From: Polytrichum commune
Lineage: Eukaryota; Streptophyta; Polytrichopsida; Polytrichales; Polytrichaceae
Direction of reading: 5' to 3'
Assembly: GCA_950295325.1 (NCBI GenBank)
Contig: OX485807.1
Location: 8,027,001 to 8,091,000, forward strand
DNA: 64,000 nt
Each line of letters opens with the position of its first letter. Position 1 is the stretch's first letter. The translations under genes and the position numbers were made by a program. The notes below the pieces were generated by a model, which saw nothing but the letters and a program-made list of their open reading frames with translations, had not been told where the DNA came from and searched no databases. Shown here piece by piece: positions 23,824-37,119 of this stretch.

Positions 23824-24270
23824 CTCCACAGGGAGAGTTTAGAGATTGTGGGGTTGTGGGTTTTGCTTGTGGGGGAGGGAGGAAACAAGCTCACAGGAAG
23901 CATTTGGATGCATGCATACATGGATTGGTAGTAAAAGGGTTAATACATTGGAGGAGTGAGGTTGGGGAAGGACAAATGTTGAGCATTTTTTGAAGCATTT
24001 TGTGAAACATTTTGGGAGGCATTTTGTGGAGTCATTTGAGGTTGGATTAGGTCTTGGATTTCCCACAGGGGGAATTAGAGATTCTAGGGCTGTGAGTTTT
24101 AAGGAATCAAGCTCACATAAAAACATTTGGATGCAGGCATACATGGATTGGATGTGAAAGGGGAGATTCAGTGCAGCTGATGTGGGGAAGGACTTGAGAC
24201 ACCCATTGTTGAGCAATTTTGTAAAAACATTTTGTGAAGCATTTTGTGGAGCGATTTTGAGCTTTGGGTT
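23824..24270. repeat. Direct duplication of about 225 bp in the CGEP promoter/leader
   Basis: AAGCTCACA...CATTTGGATGCATGCATAC, ATGGATTGG and GAGCA(A/T)TTTT...AAGCATTTTGTG recur with the same order in 23824-24050 and 24055-24270. The second copy ends just before the chosen CGEP start codon, so it may supply promoter or 5' UTR sequence. Confidence 0.65.
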
Positions 24271-24303
24271 AAGGCTTGGAGAAATTTTTTGGGCCAGGAG
24301 GCG

Positions 24304-27300
24304 ATGAATGCCTCATGCAAGCTCACGTCGAAGCTATCCTCGTGCCGCCAATGGGCACACCAAGTGGCCTCGCTTGCGCTCCTGCAACAGAAGCAGCCGG
24401 GATTAAGGCCATGGGCCTCTGTGGGGTCGCGGCCATTTGTGGGTCTGGGGTCACAGCGGATTCCGGTCGTCAGACGGACCGCCTCCACTCACCGTGCTGT
24501 GGTGCCCTTGCAGAGGAGGTGCTCGGTTGCGGCAGCGTCAACTGCGAGTGACCGAAATGGCTCCACCAATGCCGCCGTGGATGGTACACACATGCTCCTT
24601 AAAATTCTTTTAATTCTTGTCCTCTTAAGTTGAGGTTGATTTGCTTTGTGGTTCTGAAGCTTGTGTACATTTATTACAACTTGGGGTAAGCGAAGAGCTG
24701 GGGATTAACCATGTTGCAACCGCTTCTGAAGCTTATGTACAATTACGTCATTTTGGGATTAGTGGAGAACTGGGCATTAAATGTGCTGCAATGGCTTCTG
24801 AAGCTTGTGTGCATTCGTAGCAATTTGGGGTTAGTAAAGACCTGGGAAATAGACATGTTGCAATGGCTTTTGAAGCTTATGTACATTCATAACATTTCGG
24901 GGTTAGTGAAGGGAAGGGCGAGAGATGTCAGAGCACGCATTGGCGAATTTTCCATGACTACCGAGTATCAACCTGAAATAGAGACTTATGGCTGTATGCA
25001 TCCGAGGACATGAATATAATTTGAGCCCTCGGGAGACTTATTCTTTGAAACTATATGTACAGCTCACTTTAATGAAACATGGGTACTCAACCTCAAGTTG
25101 AGATTGAAGAAGAAGCAGGTTGCATGGAAGTCCAACTCAGGTTGGATATGAGTATCAAGAATTGAAACTGTGTCTAGTTTATTGCTTGATTGAGGAAATA
25201 AGTTTTGCTTTGCTCCTTTTATAGACTCTGCTGTAACATACTTGATGCAGGAGAGACAGTGGGGTATCAGCTTCCACCATCGGAAATTAGAGAGATTGTG
25301 GATGCTCCACCAACACCCGCCCTATCATTCTCACCCAAGAGGGATGAAATATTGTTTCTTCAACGCCGTTCTCTGCCACCCGTGGCTGAATTTGCCAGGC
25401 CAGAACTCAAGCTTGCAGGGCTACGCATTGACCCCGACACGAACGCACGCAGTAGGATGTAAGTTTTGTTCTTCCTGCAGCAAATGTTTCAGTCATTATC
25501 ATGTGCAGGTGACCATAAATCCAGTGGATACACAAAGGGTGACAAAGTTAGGATTTTTGGAAATGAATATGTTAAAACGCAATGATGATGATGAGTAAGC
25601 CCTGAAGAGTTTAGCTAGTTAATAAGGTGCAGACGATTTCCTACAGATTCTAACATTTTTGGTCAGATTTTATCATGATTAAGCTTGCCTTTGCAGAATC
25701 AACAAGCCTTTGCAGAATCAACAAGGCTTTGCAGATGTAAGCTCAAAGCCATCAAAGAATTTTGTCTAGAAGTTGGTTGTTAGAGGTCAGTGGTTATGGC
25801 TTCCTGCACATTAGTGGTGACTGGGACAAACATACAGTGGAAATTCATTGCAGTCACTTTTAAATCCTGTCATAACGAATATCAAACACTGCTCTTATCG
25901 TACATGGCAAAGTTTGCATTTAGTGGTGAATTTCAACCCAATGTATGGAAGAGTGGCTGATGAGGGCAGCGTGTGCGGATGCGATAAAGCTTGTGCTCAG
26001 GTCCTTCTACACTGGAATCAGCATCCATAAATTGCAGGATGATGGGACACTAGGTCCTGAACGGCTTGTGGCTGGTCTTCCAGAAGGTGCCAAAATCAAT
26101 CTTGTCAGCTGGTAAGCACTTTCCACTTTATGCTCCCCATTATATTTATTGTTCACTTTCATAAAAAGTCATGAGATAAATATATGATTTGAGCATAGAA
26201 TTTTGTGATAATGCCTAGCTACTCTGATCATCATGTGTCTCATTGTAATCTGGCCACACGTATAGGTTTCTATATGAATACAAAATTATGATATAATATG
26301 GTCATGAAAGCACCTGTTAGGGAGCACCATATTAAGCTAGTCTGTGGGTATTATAGAATAAACATGCTTTCACTCCAGGTGTCAGGAATGTTGCAGGGTA
26401 ATTGTTTAGGATCACACTAGAATTTTGGATGAATTTTGAGCAGTATCTTGATCATCGACCTTCATCCATGTGATCAAATATTTGGCATGCCCAAGTCTTG
26501 GCTTCAGTGTATTCGCATTTTATTACTGTCATTTTTTGATGCAAAACAAACATCTAGTCATAAAGCATCTGGACTCTTGACTGCATTGTAACTTCCATCC
26601 AGTGGAAGAGACCTGTTTATTCTATGATTTTGTGTCTGTGAAGGTCACCAGATGGCTGTCATTTGGCATTCAGTATTCGTGGTAATGATGAGGTATGTCA
26701 TGGACTCCTAATGTACATATGTTATATGTATGTGCTCATATATATAGGTTTATCTATTCTGACCAAAATAACTTGGACACATATCCTGTGATGCTGTCCT
26801 AGGGAGGCTTTGTCCAACATTGTGTTGCACTCTATCTTGTTGTTTGGTTTCTAGGATGTTCCCAAAGAAAGTAGTAGTTGGCTTCACTTTGGCTATGTAT
26901 GTTCGTAATACTTGTTATACCAAATATGTACCTGTAAGTTGTGTACAGGTTACCAGGATTTAACAAAGAGTAGGTTAGACCTTTTGAGAATATTAATCAT
27001 AACTTATGGGCTGCTGCACAATTTTGTGTAGGAGGATGGTTCTCCTTCATTGATGACTCTCTGGATTGCGGATGTTAAAACTGGTCGTGCTCGAGAACTT
27101 ATTGGGCCACCAACATTCACTCTTAATACAATATTTGAATCGTAAGTTAAACTTTCCCCTTGAGGTTGCAATTGCATTTAATTTCCAACTTTTTTTTGTT
27201 TCAGGATCTGTTTTCCTGTGGGATATTTCTCTTCACGTCTCAAAGATAGTAATAAGTACTATAGTGTATGTATGTATTCAATTCTATGGAGGACGCGTGA

Positions 27301-30300
27301 ATAGATGTAAGATGTTCAACATCTGACCCCTGTCATCAACTTGGATGTAGTTACTCTTGGGTAGATGATGAGACGTTAGTGGTGAGCACAGTCCCTTCCT
27401 CACGAGGACTGCCCCCGAAGAAGCCTTTGACCCCAGCTGGCCCAAGAATCCAATCCAATGAGCAGAAACTTCTTGTTCAAAACCGCACTTATCAAGACCT
27501 TTTAAAGGACAAACATGACGAAGACCTCTTTGATTACCACACAACGGTGCAGTTGATATTAGTGACCCTCGATGGGAAGACACAGTCAATTGGGTCACCA
27601 GCCATTTACACATCTGTGGATACATCACCAGATGCAAACTTCCTTCTTGTTGAATACCTCCACAGGCCTTACTCCTTTATTGTTCCTTGTGGTCGATTCC
27701 CTAAGAAGGTTGAGGTGTGGCGGAGAAACGGCGAGTTTGTCAAAGAGATATGCGATCTGCCTCTTGCTGAAGATATACCAATTACATTCAACAGCACACG
27801 GAAAGGGCGGCGTGGAGTAAATTGGCGATCTGATAAACCTGCATCTCTTTACTGGTACAGATTTGCAGTTTTCTCTTCCTTGAACATCCAACATTTCTTA
27901 ATGTAATTTTGAAGATAACCGCGAAAGAAGTCAATTCTGTAACCGGTGTGCTGAAGGTTATGGATGTATCAAGACTGTCGATACTCTTTGGGCATCTGTG
28001 CAAGAGTAATGAAGTTGTCTATTAATTTGTTAATTTGTTTGGAATGAGCATCAGCCACAGGTGAAGCACTTCTCTGTGACCTGGTAAAGTCTCTGGTTTA
28101 TGATGACTTTTACAAGTGGATTATGTGTTTGTCATTCAGGGTGGAAGCACAGGATGGAGGTGATCCAAAAGTTGAGGCCTCACCCCGTGACATTGTATAC
28201 ACTGAACTTGCGGAAATTGTGGCCAACACTGAGCCCCAAATCATAGCTCAAACTGATTTTCGATTTGGGTATGTAGTTAATATTGCTGCACCTTTACCTA
28301 TCTGTCTCACCAAGGCCCTGCTGAAATCTATGCAATCTAGGTGGCAGAAGTGCTCATGAACTCAAACCAATAGTGCCAGTAAAATCTACCTCGAATCACT
28401 CATTTAATTTAATTTTGCAATTGGAATTAACTATTTAAAGTCACCCTGACGTAAATGACATAAATTCTCTAAGGTGTAGGTGGCAACTAGGTATGGATTA
28501 AATGGTCAGTTCACTCTTGTCAATTTTCAATCGTGAGAACCTTAAAATTTGATGGGTTTCTGATGGGGGATGTAGGGGCATTGTATGGGGCGATGAGACT
28601 TTGGCATTGCTTTATGAGTCATGGTACAAGACACGCCGCACCCGCACCTGGGTTATGGCCCCAGGGGACATGAAGATGGAGCCTCGCATTTTGTTTGACC
28701 GTTCATCAGAGGATGTTTACTCGGACCCTGGCTCTCCAATGTTGCGCCGAACAGCTCTTGGTACTTATGTATTAGCTCAATTTAAAAATGGTGATGGAAG
28801 AAAATCTTTGTTGCTGAATGGGAGTGGGGCCTCCCCTGATGGCTCTTTTCCTTTTCTCGACCTTTTCAACATGTAAGTCTTGAGTAACTCTCCTGTGTGA
28901 AGATGTGGCAGCACTTAATGTATGAGAGGCACTCATTGATCCTCACAGATGTAAATATGCTAGATAGATATCGATGGATTTAAAACTGGGCATATACAAC
29001 ATCTCTGATAGCAATCCAATATTCATAAGAATGATGAACCACTACCTTTCTAGGTTGCATTTGAAGATATTATAGTGGCAATGAAGTATTGGAAATAGAA
29101 TGATATGGAGGGTAACAACATACACATCAAGTATAGGACAGCCTTTTACTACCTGCTACTTCATGTTGTCCCAAACTTTGGTGGCTTTTTGAGATGGTGA
29201 TGTCTTGGTTACTCCTGATATAATGATTTGCTTTGAATCACCTTCATGCAGAGAGACGGGCAAGAAGGAGCGGATATGGGAAAGTGATAAGGAGAAGTAT
29301 TTTGAAAATGTGGCAGCTCTTATGTCAGACCAAGTGGATGCTGATTTGTTTGTCGATAACCTTAAAATACTTTTCTCAAAGGAGTCACAAACTGAACCTC
29401 CTCAATACTTCTTAAAGTGCTGGCCTGATCAAAGAGTCACACAGATTACTGACTTTCCTCACCCTTACCCTCAGTTACGTAACCTAAAGAAAGAAATTAT
29501 TAGGTACAAACGGAAGGATGATGTTCAACTTACTGCAACTCTTTATCTGCCACCTGGTTATGAGCCCTCCAGAGATGGGCCTCTACCCATGCTCATGTGG
29601 GCTTACCCTCGTGAGTTCAAGAGCAAAGATAATGCTGGGCAGATGCGGAGCTCTCCACATACATTTGCAGGCATTGGGTCCACTTCTGCTCTGTTGTGGT
29701 TGGCAAGGGGGTATGTTTCTTTCCCTAATTCTCTGGATGTAAATGGATTAATGTGATTGAAAGACCATGATTTACAGCTTTGATGACAAAGACGGCTTAT
29801 GTTCATATAAATATGATGCAGGTTTATATATGTAAATAGATGCAATATTTCAGAATCATGTTGTGTCAATGTCTCTCTCCCTTTGGGATGCTTGATAACA
29901 ATATCAATTTAGCAATGTCAATTATGTCCTGTATTGCTATGTTCTAAAGGTCCTAAATGCAGTTGATCCTCATGCAATCTGTGTTCTTGTGTCGGGCATA
30001 CTAATGAACAATTTCAATCCACAGGTATGCTATCCTGGATGGACCAACAATGCCAATTATTGGAGAAGGTGATGAGGAAGCCAACGATAAGTGTGTACTT
30101 CTTCCCACTTACTGCATCCATCTCTGTTGTCATCCTTTACACCTTACTGGGTTTCCTCAGAACACCTATCCTTGTTGATGAGTGTTCTGTGCTCTGCAAT
30201 ATGCCTGTAGTAGTTTAGCTCAATCGCCTATGATTGTGATAAACTCTTGAGAGAAAGCAGTAGTCTGCACAGTGGTGAGAATAGCTCCAGGCGAAGTGTT

Positions 30301-32222
30301 TGTATATGATGTAAATGTCGATCACTCTTTTCAATGTGGTCTTCCTCATTCTACAATGTAATGTTCAGAAGCTTAGGATTACAGGGCTAGTGAAAACCTT
30401 TCAAGTCATCCAACCTCAATATTCTCAGCAGGAGTTTTCTTGGGTTATAATGACGTCTGTCCTTTCTGAGAATTTGACCTTGTCATGTTTATTTTAAAAC
30501 AGTTGTATTGAATTTGACTAGCCACTTTTAACATACATTATGTTTGTGTTCCAACTGTATGTGTGTGCACGTTCTGCTGGTTAGATGCAAGTGCTGATAA
30601 GATGCTCTCTCCAGGTATGTGGAGCAACTTGTTGCCAGTGCACAAGCTGCGTTTGATGAGGTTGTCAATCGTGGGGTATGATTACTGAGCCCAAATCCAA
30701 TTTTGTGGAAATTAATTTTCTTCATGCAGAAGTTCCAATGTTATAAACCAGGGCTGCACCTACTAATAGTTTTGATCCAATGTTGGCGTGACAGAAACAT
30801 CTTGATTTTTTGGCATATGATGATGTCAGATGTGCTGTATCCATGACTCTTTATTCTTCTACTAAATGGAAATGAGGACATTTAGTGGGTCACCTTCTCG
30901 TTTAAAATTTATTTATGGCCAGTCAGTTGTGCAAATGACATCTCTAGAAATCAAGTCAGATGTGCTCAAGAAGAGGCTCACGAAGCTCTCATTACATCTT
31001 TCTTCAGGATGTTCTTAATCTTCTTGATTGGCAGGTGGCTGATCCAAAGAAAATTGCAATAGGTGGACACTCATATGGAGCATTTATGACAGCCAACTTG
31101 CTCATTCATGCACCAGACTTATTTTGTTGCGGGATTAGTCGGTCTGGTGCTTATAACAGGACACTCACTCCCTTTGGTTTTCAGGTAACATAATACATCT
31201 TCAATTCCTCACTCCCTTTCTTGAATATCTTTTTCTAAATCAAGAGCAAACAACAGGTTAGTATCTTCGAGTATTTCATTTTAGACTCAGGATCCACATC
31301 CATTTTTAGTAGGATCTTTTGTCATCGATACACAACATGTCCATAAGTGCGTAAATTACAAGGCTGTTACTAATTAAATGTAATTCACTATCCTCTGTTC
31401 TTTCTATCCTTTCAGTGTACTTGATGCTCCTTTGTGGGGCTTGCTAATTTTTCTGAGTTTGTTTACTGTGCAGTCAGAGGAGAGAACACTCTGGGAGGCA
31501 CAGAAGACATACATCGAGATGAGTCCATTTATGTTGGCAGATAAAGTAAAGAAACCACTTTTACTGATCCACGGTGAAGAGGATAACAACTCTGGCACTC
31601 TTACCATGCAGGTTTGCTTGAACTGCCTTTCCTTGCAACCTAGGTAGAGATTTTACTTTTATTAAAGGGACATTTAAGTTTGTGAATATTCATTGACTAC
31701 TTTTATGAACTTTAGCTCCTTTGGGAGTCATGTAATTGTGGAAGCTTGTAAGTTTTACCCGTCGGTCATGACTGGAAGTGAAACTGGGCAAAAGTAACAG
31801 CTTTAAAGATGGTGTAGGCTTGACAGAGATGTGAGAATCTTTACACTATAGGCAGAGAGATTTTTTACGAGCTTGTTTTGTCCTCTAAATTTCTTGTTTG
31901 CAGGTGTAGAGATTTCTTCATGCTTTTGAGGATGTTTGCAAACCCATCAACAATCTTCGTTTCTAATCCCAATCTGTTGTTACAATGGCATGTTATTCTG
32001 CAGTCAGAGAGGTTTTATGCGGCTCTGAAAGGAAACGGGGCATTGTGCCGCCTGGTCCTCCTTCCTCTTGAAAGCCATGGCTACTCTGGACAAGAGAGCG
32101 TGATGCACTGTTTGTGGGAGATGGACCGATGGCTAGAGAAGTTTTGTATCAATGCTGCTGATGATGAAAAATCTCAGCCAAATTCCAATGGGAACTTAGT
32201 TGGTGCAGGGAAGCATGCATGA
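24304..32222 (+). CDS. CGEP: Chloroplast glutamyl endopeptidase (prolyl-oligopeptidase family S9D), 14 exons
   Basis: Exons: 24304-24583, 25251-25458, 26001-26111, 26644-26692, 27032-27141, 27351-27854, 28140-28268, 28576-28872, 29252-29710, 30025-30090, 30615-30675, 31035-31184, 31474-31611 and 32004-32222. All junctions keep phase and use GT-AG, giving 926 aa (Arabidopsis CGEP about 960). Exon 1 encodes a Ser/Arg/Ala-rich, acid-poor N-terminus typical of a plastid transit peptide. Exons 2-8 form the N-terminal propeller domain (GYQLPPSEIREIVDAPP, PALSFSPKRDEILFL, PYSFIVPCGRFPKKVEVW). Exons 9-14 form the alpha/beta hydrolase with nucleophile S771 in GGHSYGAFM, D845 in HGEEDNN and H879 in ESHGYS, the expected Ser-Asp-His order. 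The family degrades stromal proteins and peptides, cutting after Glu. The start was set at 24304 because the in-frame ATG at 24244 adds residues unlike a transit peptide. No lesion seen. Confidence 0.93.
24645..24915. repeat. Tandem repeat, about 70-bp period, four copies, in CGEP intron 1
   Basis: The unit GCTTCTGAAGCTTATGTACA...GGGGTTAGTGAAGA...CATGTTGCAATG recurs at about 24653, 24721, 24793 and 24866. It lies wholly within intron 1. Confidence 0.75.
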
Positions 32223-34460
32223 GTTAGCAACATGTTCGAAGCCATAGGCTTCATGGCATTGGTTAAGATGGCCCATTGTCATCATTGTAATTTAAAATCT
32301 AGTGTTAACTACACTAAGAAAACATCATGTTTTCCAGATACTGGAAAAATTTCCACCATCATGGCTTTAATATAGACTATGCTGGAGTCTCACCTAAGAT
32401 TTTGACTGGCAATTGAGCCACTACAAAGTTATGTCACAGTCCAAAACTCTTAATTCGAATTTACAAGAGAGCAGTGCTTCTGGTGCAAATACCAGATCCA
32501 AGTTGCAACTTACTTGGAGCATAAACTCTTGAACAAAAGCTATCTTTTATCTCTTGGAACTTGAACCAAACTTACGACATCCATGATTAGAGCACGCCTA
32601 TAGTATGCCAGTTTTTGACATGAATCCCCCCCACATTATTTGGGCCATAAACTTAATTGTTGGCCCCTCTGAAAATGCGCCCTCATCTATTGTGATGCTC
32701 TTTGCCTTACGGAGGCTTCCTCCTCGGTCTTTTTTCCGAGGTTTTTTTTGATGTTGGCCCCAGCTCGCTAGTTTTTTTTTGGGGGGGGGGGGGAGCTGCC
32801 TTCCCCAAACTGCGAATGACCCTTGTAACCTCCATAACCTTACACATGGTTACAGTGGCTTGCATGGTTACAAGATTCCAGCGCCAAGTTACCCAAACCC
32901 TTAGTTACACTTGGTTATGTGGTCCCCGATAGTTACATGGAACCACATGGTTATGGACGCACCACAATTATGCAATGCAAAGATACACCTTCTTGGTTAT
33001 GTCTTTTTTAGGGTCAAGGTCCAAGCACGGTTATGGGCAGTTACAAGGTTACAAGATATCAAGTCTTCTAGCATCAGGTTATGCAATCCCACAGTTTCAC
33101 TTTGTTATGCGGTCCCTAACAGTTTCATGCAACCCCATGGTTATGGATGCTCCACGGTAACACATGAACATCTTTTAAGTGTACTCCATGTCAACATGTC
33201 CATGGGTGTGTCCATGATGTGTTTGTCATTCGTTAGAATGGACTTAATAGAACTTTGGCAGATCAATTGGGTTTTGGAAATACGTCAAGAAAATTTGTCT
33301 GCTTGCCCATTTGAAAGGTAGGAAGATGCATGGCCCATTTCTAGTTATGGTACCACTCTCAACTCTCTCCAACTAGGTCAACGAAATTAAAAGGTTTCTT
33401 TTCTTACCTATGCCTTTTTTTTGCACATACATAACTCGATGCGATATTCTTATAAAATGTGACATGAAATGTTTTTTCGATTGCAGATTTGTTTCCTACC
33501 TTAGAAATTCTTCTCCATCATTCAGCTGAAAGACAAGATGGGGGTGCAAAATTGTGAAGAAATCACATGCCCATGTGTTTTGCTTAAGAAACATTTCCAG
33601 TGATTGTCACTCATATGAAGTTGTCATGAATAATAGAAGGTTTTTGGCAAAGTGCAAATGGAAATACATAATTGTAAATAAGGTGAGATATTTGTTATGC
33701 AATCCATTTTTTTCAATATTTAGGTGAAGGTCTTCATTGTCTCCACTATTGCATAATTATTCTTTTATTCATGGAAATTCAAATATAATAAAACTTTTAT
33801 TGAAACTGAGGAGTGTATAGCTTTTTTTCATAAGTCTAGTCACAACAAGTCTTAATCAAAAAAGTCCAAATTATCATTAAAAAATATTAAGTCAAAAGCA
33901 AAAAGCAAAAGATAAAAGATTAAAAAAAAAATCTTGCGCAACGCACTCACAACACTTAGGTGACATCGAGTGAAGAGAACAAAGAAATGCTTTGAAATCA
34001 TAACAAATCATAGAAACATGCAAATAAAATTATGTTGTATCTTGAATGCAATATATCTTTATGATTGAAGAAGCACATAATCCGCATCTCTCAATCCACT
34101 TCTTTGAAGTCTGTAGGAGTTTTTTGCATGGCATACTAACAACAATCACAGAAGATAATACATGAAAGATCTCATGATAGTTGAGGTGCTTTTGATATAT
34201 CTAATTACACTTGTAGTAAAAGGTGTTCAAAATGCAAGCAAGATGATTCTCATTCTCCCTACTTTTTTCCTCTAAAAGTCCCTTGCTTCAAACCATAATT
34301 CAAATTCCTTGCTTCTCTTTTAGTTTTTTTGGAAAAAACAAGGACAACTCCACCTGAACCCTAGATATTGTGTTGGAAAATGAAGCGACGTGGACATTTT
34401 TTTAAGCATACTCCATGTCAATATGTCCATGGGTGTGTCCATGATGTGTTCATCATAATA
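32223..34460. other. CGEP 3' flank and intergenic DNA with duplications
   Basis: Directly after the stop is the probable CGEP 3' UTR. A T/G homopolymer run lies at about 32773-32792. The phrases GGTTATG...GTTACA...GCAACCCCATGGTTATGGA are duplicated between about 32850-32985 and 33040-33165. A ~60-bp phrase including CATGGGTGTGTCCATGATGT occurs at 33171-33231 and again at 34395-34455. Confidence 0.5.
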
Positions 34461-34467
34461 AAAGGAA

Positions 34468-37119
34468 TCACATTGTGCCAAGAAGTGGGCATGGAATGAA
34501 GTTTGACGGGACCAATTTTCTTGTAATCTTTAGGTTTTCCCTATTCGTGGTACTAGATAACATGACATAAGTTAATCCAGGTGCAAATGCGTTTCGAATA
34601 TCAACAAAAACCTTGGTTGATATTGTAGCACCTTGTGATTTGTCGCTAGTCATTGCATATGCTAGAATTATTGGGAACAATGCTTTGTAATCGTATCGTT
34701 CATATGTATACTTGTGTTAGTAATTGTGACGCTTTAAAATAAATTGCATTGATGTCCTTATGAGTTGAAGACCAATGGTTGTGACCACACCGTAGTTATC
34801 TATATAGAAAGATGTCACTGTTGCAGTTGCACCGTTAACAACATCCTTTGCAAAACTGGCATTTGATGTGAACATAGCAAGTGCACCATCAGCCACATGG
34901 TGAAGTTTTATTCAACCATGTCAATATATTGTAAGCTTTGGTTGCATTTGTATCAAGTGTCACATGAATCATCTTTGTTGGGGTGAAATTTGCTTTGCAT
35001 ATGATGTCATTGTACGTGCACAATGACATCTTTCCGGTGTGAACATAAAATCGTCGTGGTTGCATTTATATGGTTTGAATGTGCATCCTTGTCAATAAAG
35101 TGCGCACTGAGTGTGTCTTCAATTTATGCTTCTATAGATGGTTGATGTTTTATTATGTTTGAAAAATTGAGGTGTATTTGGTCAAATGCATACCTGAGAG
35201 TTATTTGAAGCGTATATTGTTTGGCAATTACCCAACATGGAGTGGAAGTGATATGGCTCTCCAAATGATGTTTGGAATTTTAGGTGTGTGTATACATATT
35301 GCAGGTGCTTGGGCAAGGTCTATAATTAATAGCAAAAAGTTGTGTTTGGAATAAAAATGTGTATGTGTTGCGATAGCTTTGTTTGAGGCGTTGTCCCACT
35401 GCACATTACATATTGTTGGTCATCGTCGATATTTTGTCAATGATTATGATGTTTGCGTTCTTTAATTTAGTCAAAATGGGCTTGATTTAGGCAACACAAA
35501 CAAATAGCCAAGTGTAGGTATACGAAACATGGTCTGCACTGTAAAAGCCGATTTGGAAAATCTAAGTGCAGTTGCTCTCATAGTTGCTGAAAGAATGATT
35601 ATTTTATTGTGAATCCAAAAACATTGGCCAATGTATTTCACAAAGATTGTTTTGCCACTTTCCAGAGTACCTTGTAGTCCTTTTGGATTTTGAATAATGT
35701 TGTCCATAACGTGCTGTTCTTCCTCAATGAGCGCCATATCTCTAATACCAATATCAAACATGTGGTCATTATGTTTTGATGCTTGTCTTAAATCCACTCT
35801 TGCATAATCCAATATCATAATCAAAACTTGAATCTTGTGGTATGTGTTCAAGATTCAAGTATGGATGGTCTTCCAAACGTTGCTCAAGAAATTATGATTG
35901 TTTTCACATGTTAATGAGAATGCGATGTGTTATTCCAATAAATACTCTTGAATGGAATCCAAGTTCGAGATAAATTCACGATTGTGACAATCAAGGATAT
36001 AACTCTTCTCTTTGTTTGTGTTACAGAGAAGATCATTTTTCATTTTTAAAGGAAATGGTACAAGGGAGGATGTTAAAAAAAACTTGTGAACAGTGGGTCA
36101 TGTGGAAGTATGTCAACCTCATGACTTTATGGGTCTCATATATGTGGAAATCAAACATGTCTATCTTAAAAAATGGCACATCATGTCGTCATATTTAATC
36201 CATTTCAAACATATTAAAATATCTAGTGAATGTCATGTTAACGATTTTTAAAGCATTGGTCAACTCGTTCATCGCCGTGGATATAGTGTGTTTTCCGAGT
36301 ACTACACTTATCGAAAAAAGTTTCCTCACATTCATATGGTAGGTTATGATAGATATCAATGGGTTGGAAGCCCAATACCCTTAATCTAGTAACCTTTCTT
36401 GTTCGTAGCGTAGGTGGCTTGAAGTCGATATATTTGACAACAATGTTTTTTTGAACAATCAGTATTTGCATGCGTGCAAGCGCCGCTTCTGAAGGTGACA
36501 CCAGTCTAGTTATTATAAGTGACAATATGAATTTGAGTTATGCATAAGAAGCTTTGTGAAATCTCACTCGTGCAACATTTTTTTGTTCAAGTTTATGGAA
36601 CCATGAGGCTCACATTTTATTGCGTATTTCAATAAATAGTATAATCAATATGTTGTCTTCATACGTTGCAAATTCAAATGTGCACCCCACACCAACAACA
36701 AGAATGCATGGTAAGAGACAACATTGCGGTCCTTGTGCCTTGGCTTGTAATACTCCACTTTTTAGTTTCAGGGTTGTATATTGTTTTATATTCAATATGT
36801 GGTTTGAAAAAGAATTTATATTTGCAATCGTTGTGACTATTTTTTTATCGGTATCGCATGTATGCAATAGTTTTCTTATCACAATCTTGAACAATTTATT
36901 TTGATGTGAGTTTGTAGGCTCCAAGAATTCTGCAAAGGTTTTATCAAAGATAGTCGATATTGTTGCCGCTATCTCATTAGTTATTTGTTGAATGTCAATT
37001 TGGTTCATCCACAAAATAAAATGAACATGTATAGAGCATCGCGATTGTAATTCGTATGGTATGATGTATTGATCGATGGTTCCCAAGATTTTGGGTGCAC
37101 ACAACAAAATATCATGCAT
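34468..37119 (-). pseudogene. Decayed Helitron (Rep and PIF1-like helicase fragments)
   Basis: Minus-strand frames in the Helitron order. Rep fragment 37119-36610 contains ELQSRCSIHVHFILW, the two-His rolling-circle motif. The helicase start, 35851-35471, has GLQGTLESGKT, a Walker A loop with the usual Gly-rich part degraded, then ATMRATALRF and QTMFRIP. The helicase end, 34680-34468, has AYAMTSDKSQGATI and FAPGLTYVMLSSTT. Frames are separated by stops and phase changes, so it is dead. Weak N-terminal-like frames continue to about 38.4 kb. I could not find the 5' TC or 3' CTRR terminus with hairpin, so the borders are unknown. Confidence 0.78.

Noticed and set aside
33160-34455. LTR retrotransposon suggested by ~60-bp direct repeats 1.2 kb apart
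   Set aside because: Repeats are far too short for LTRs, and no primer-binding site, gag or reverse transcriptase frame is present.
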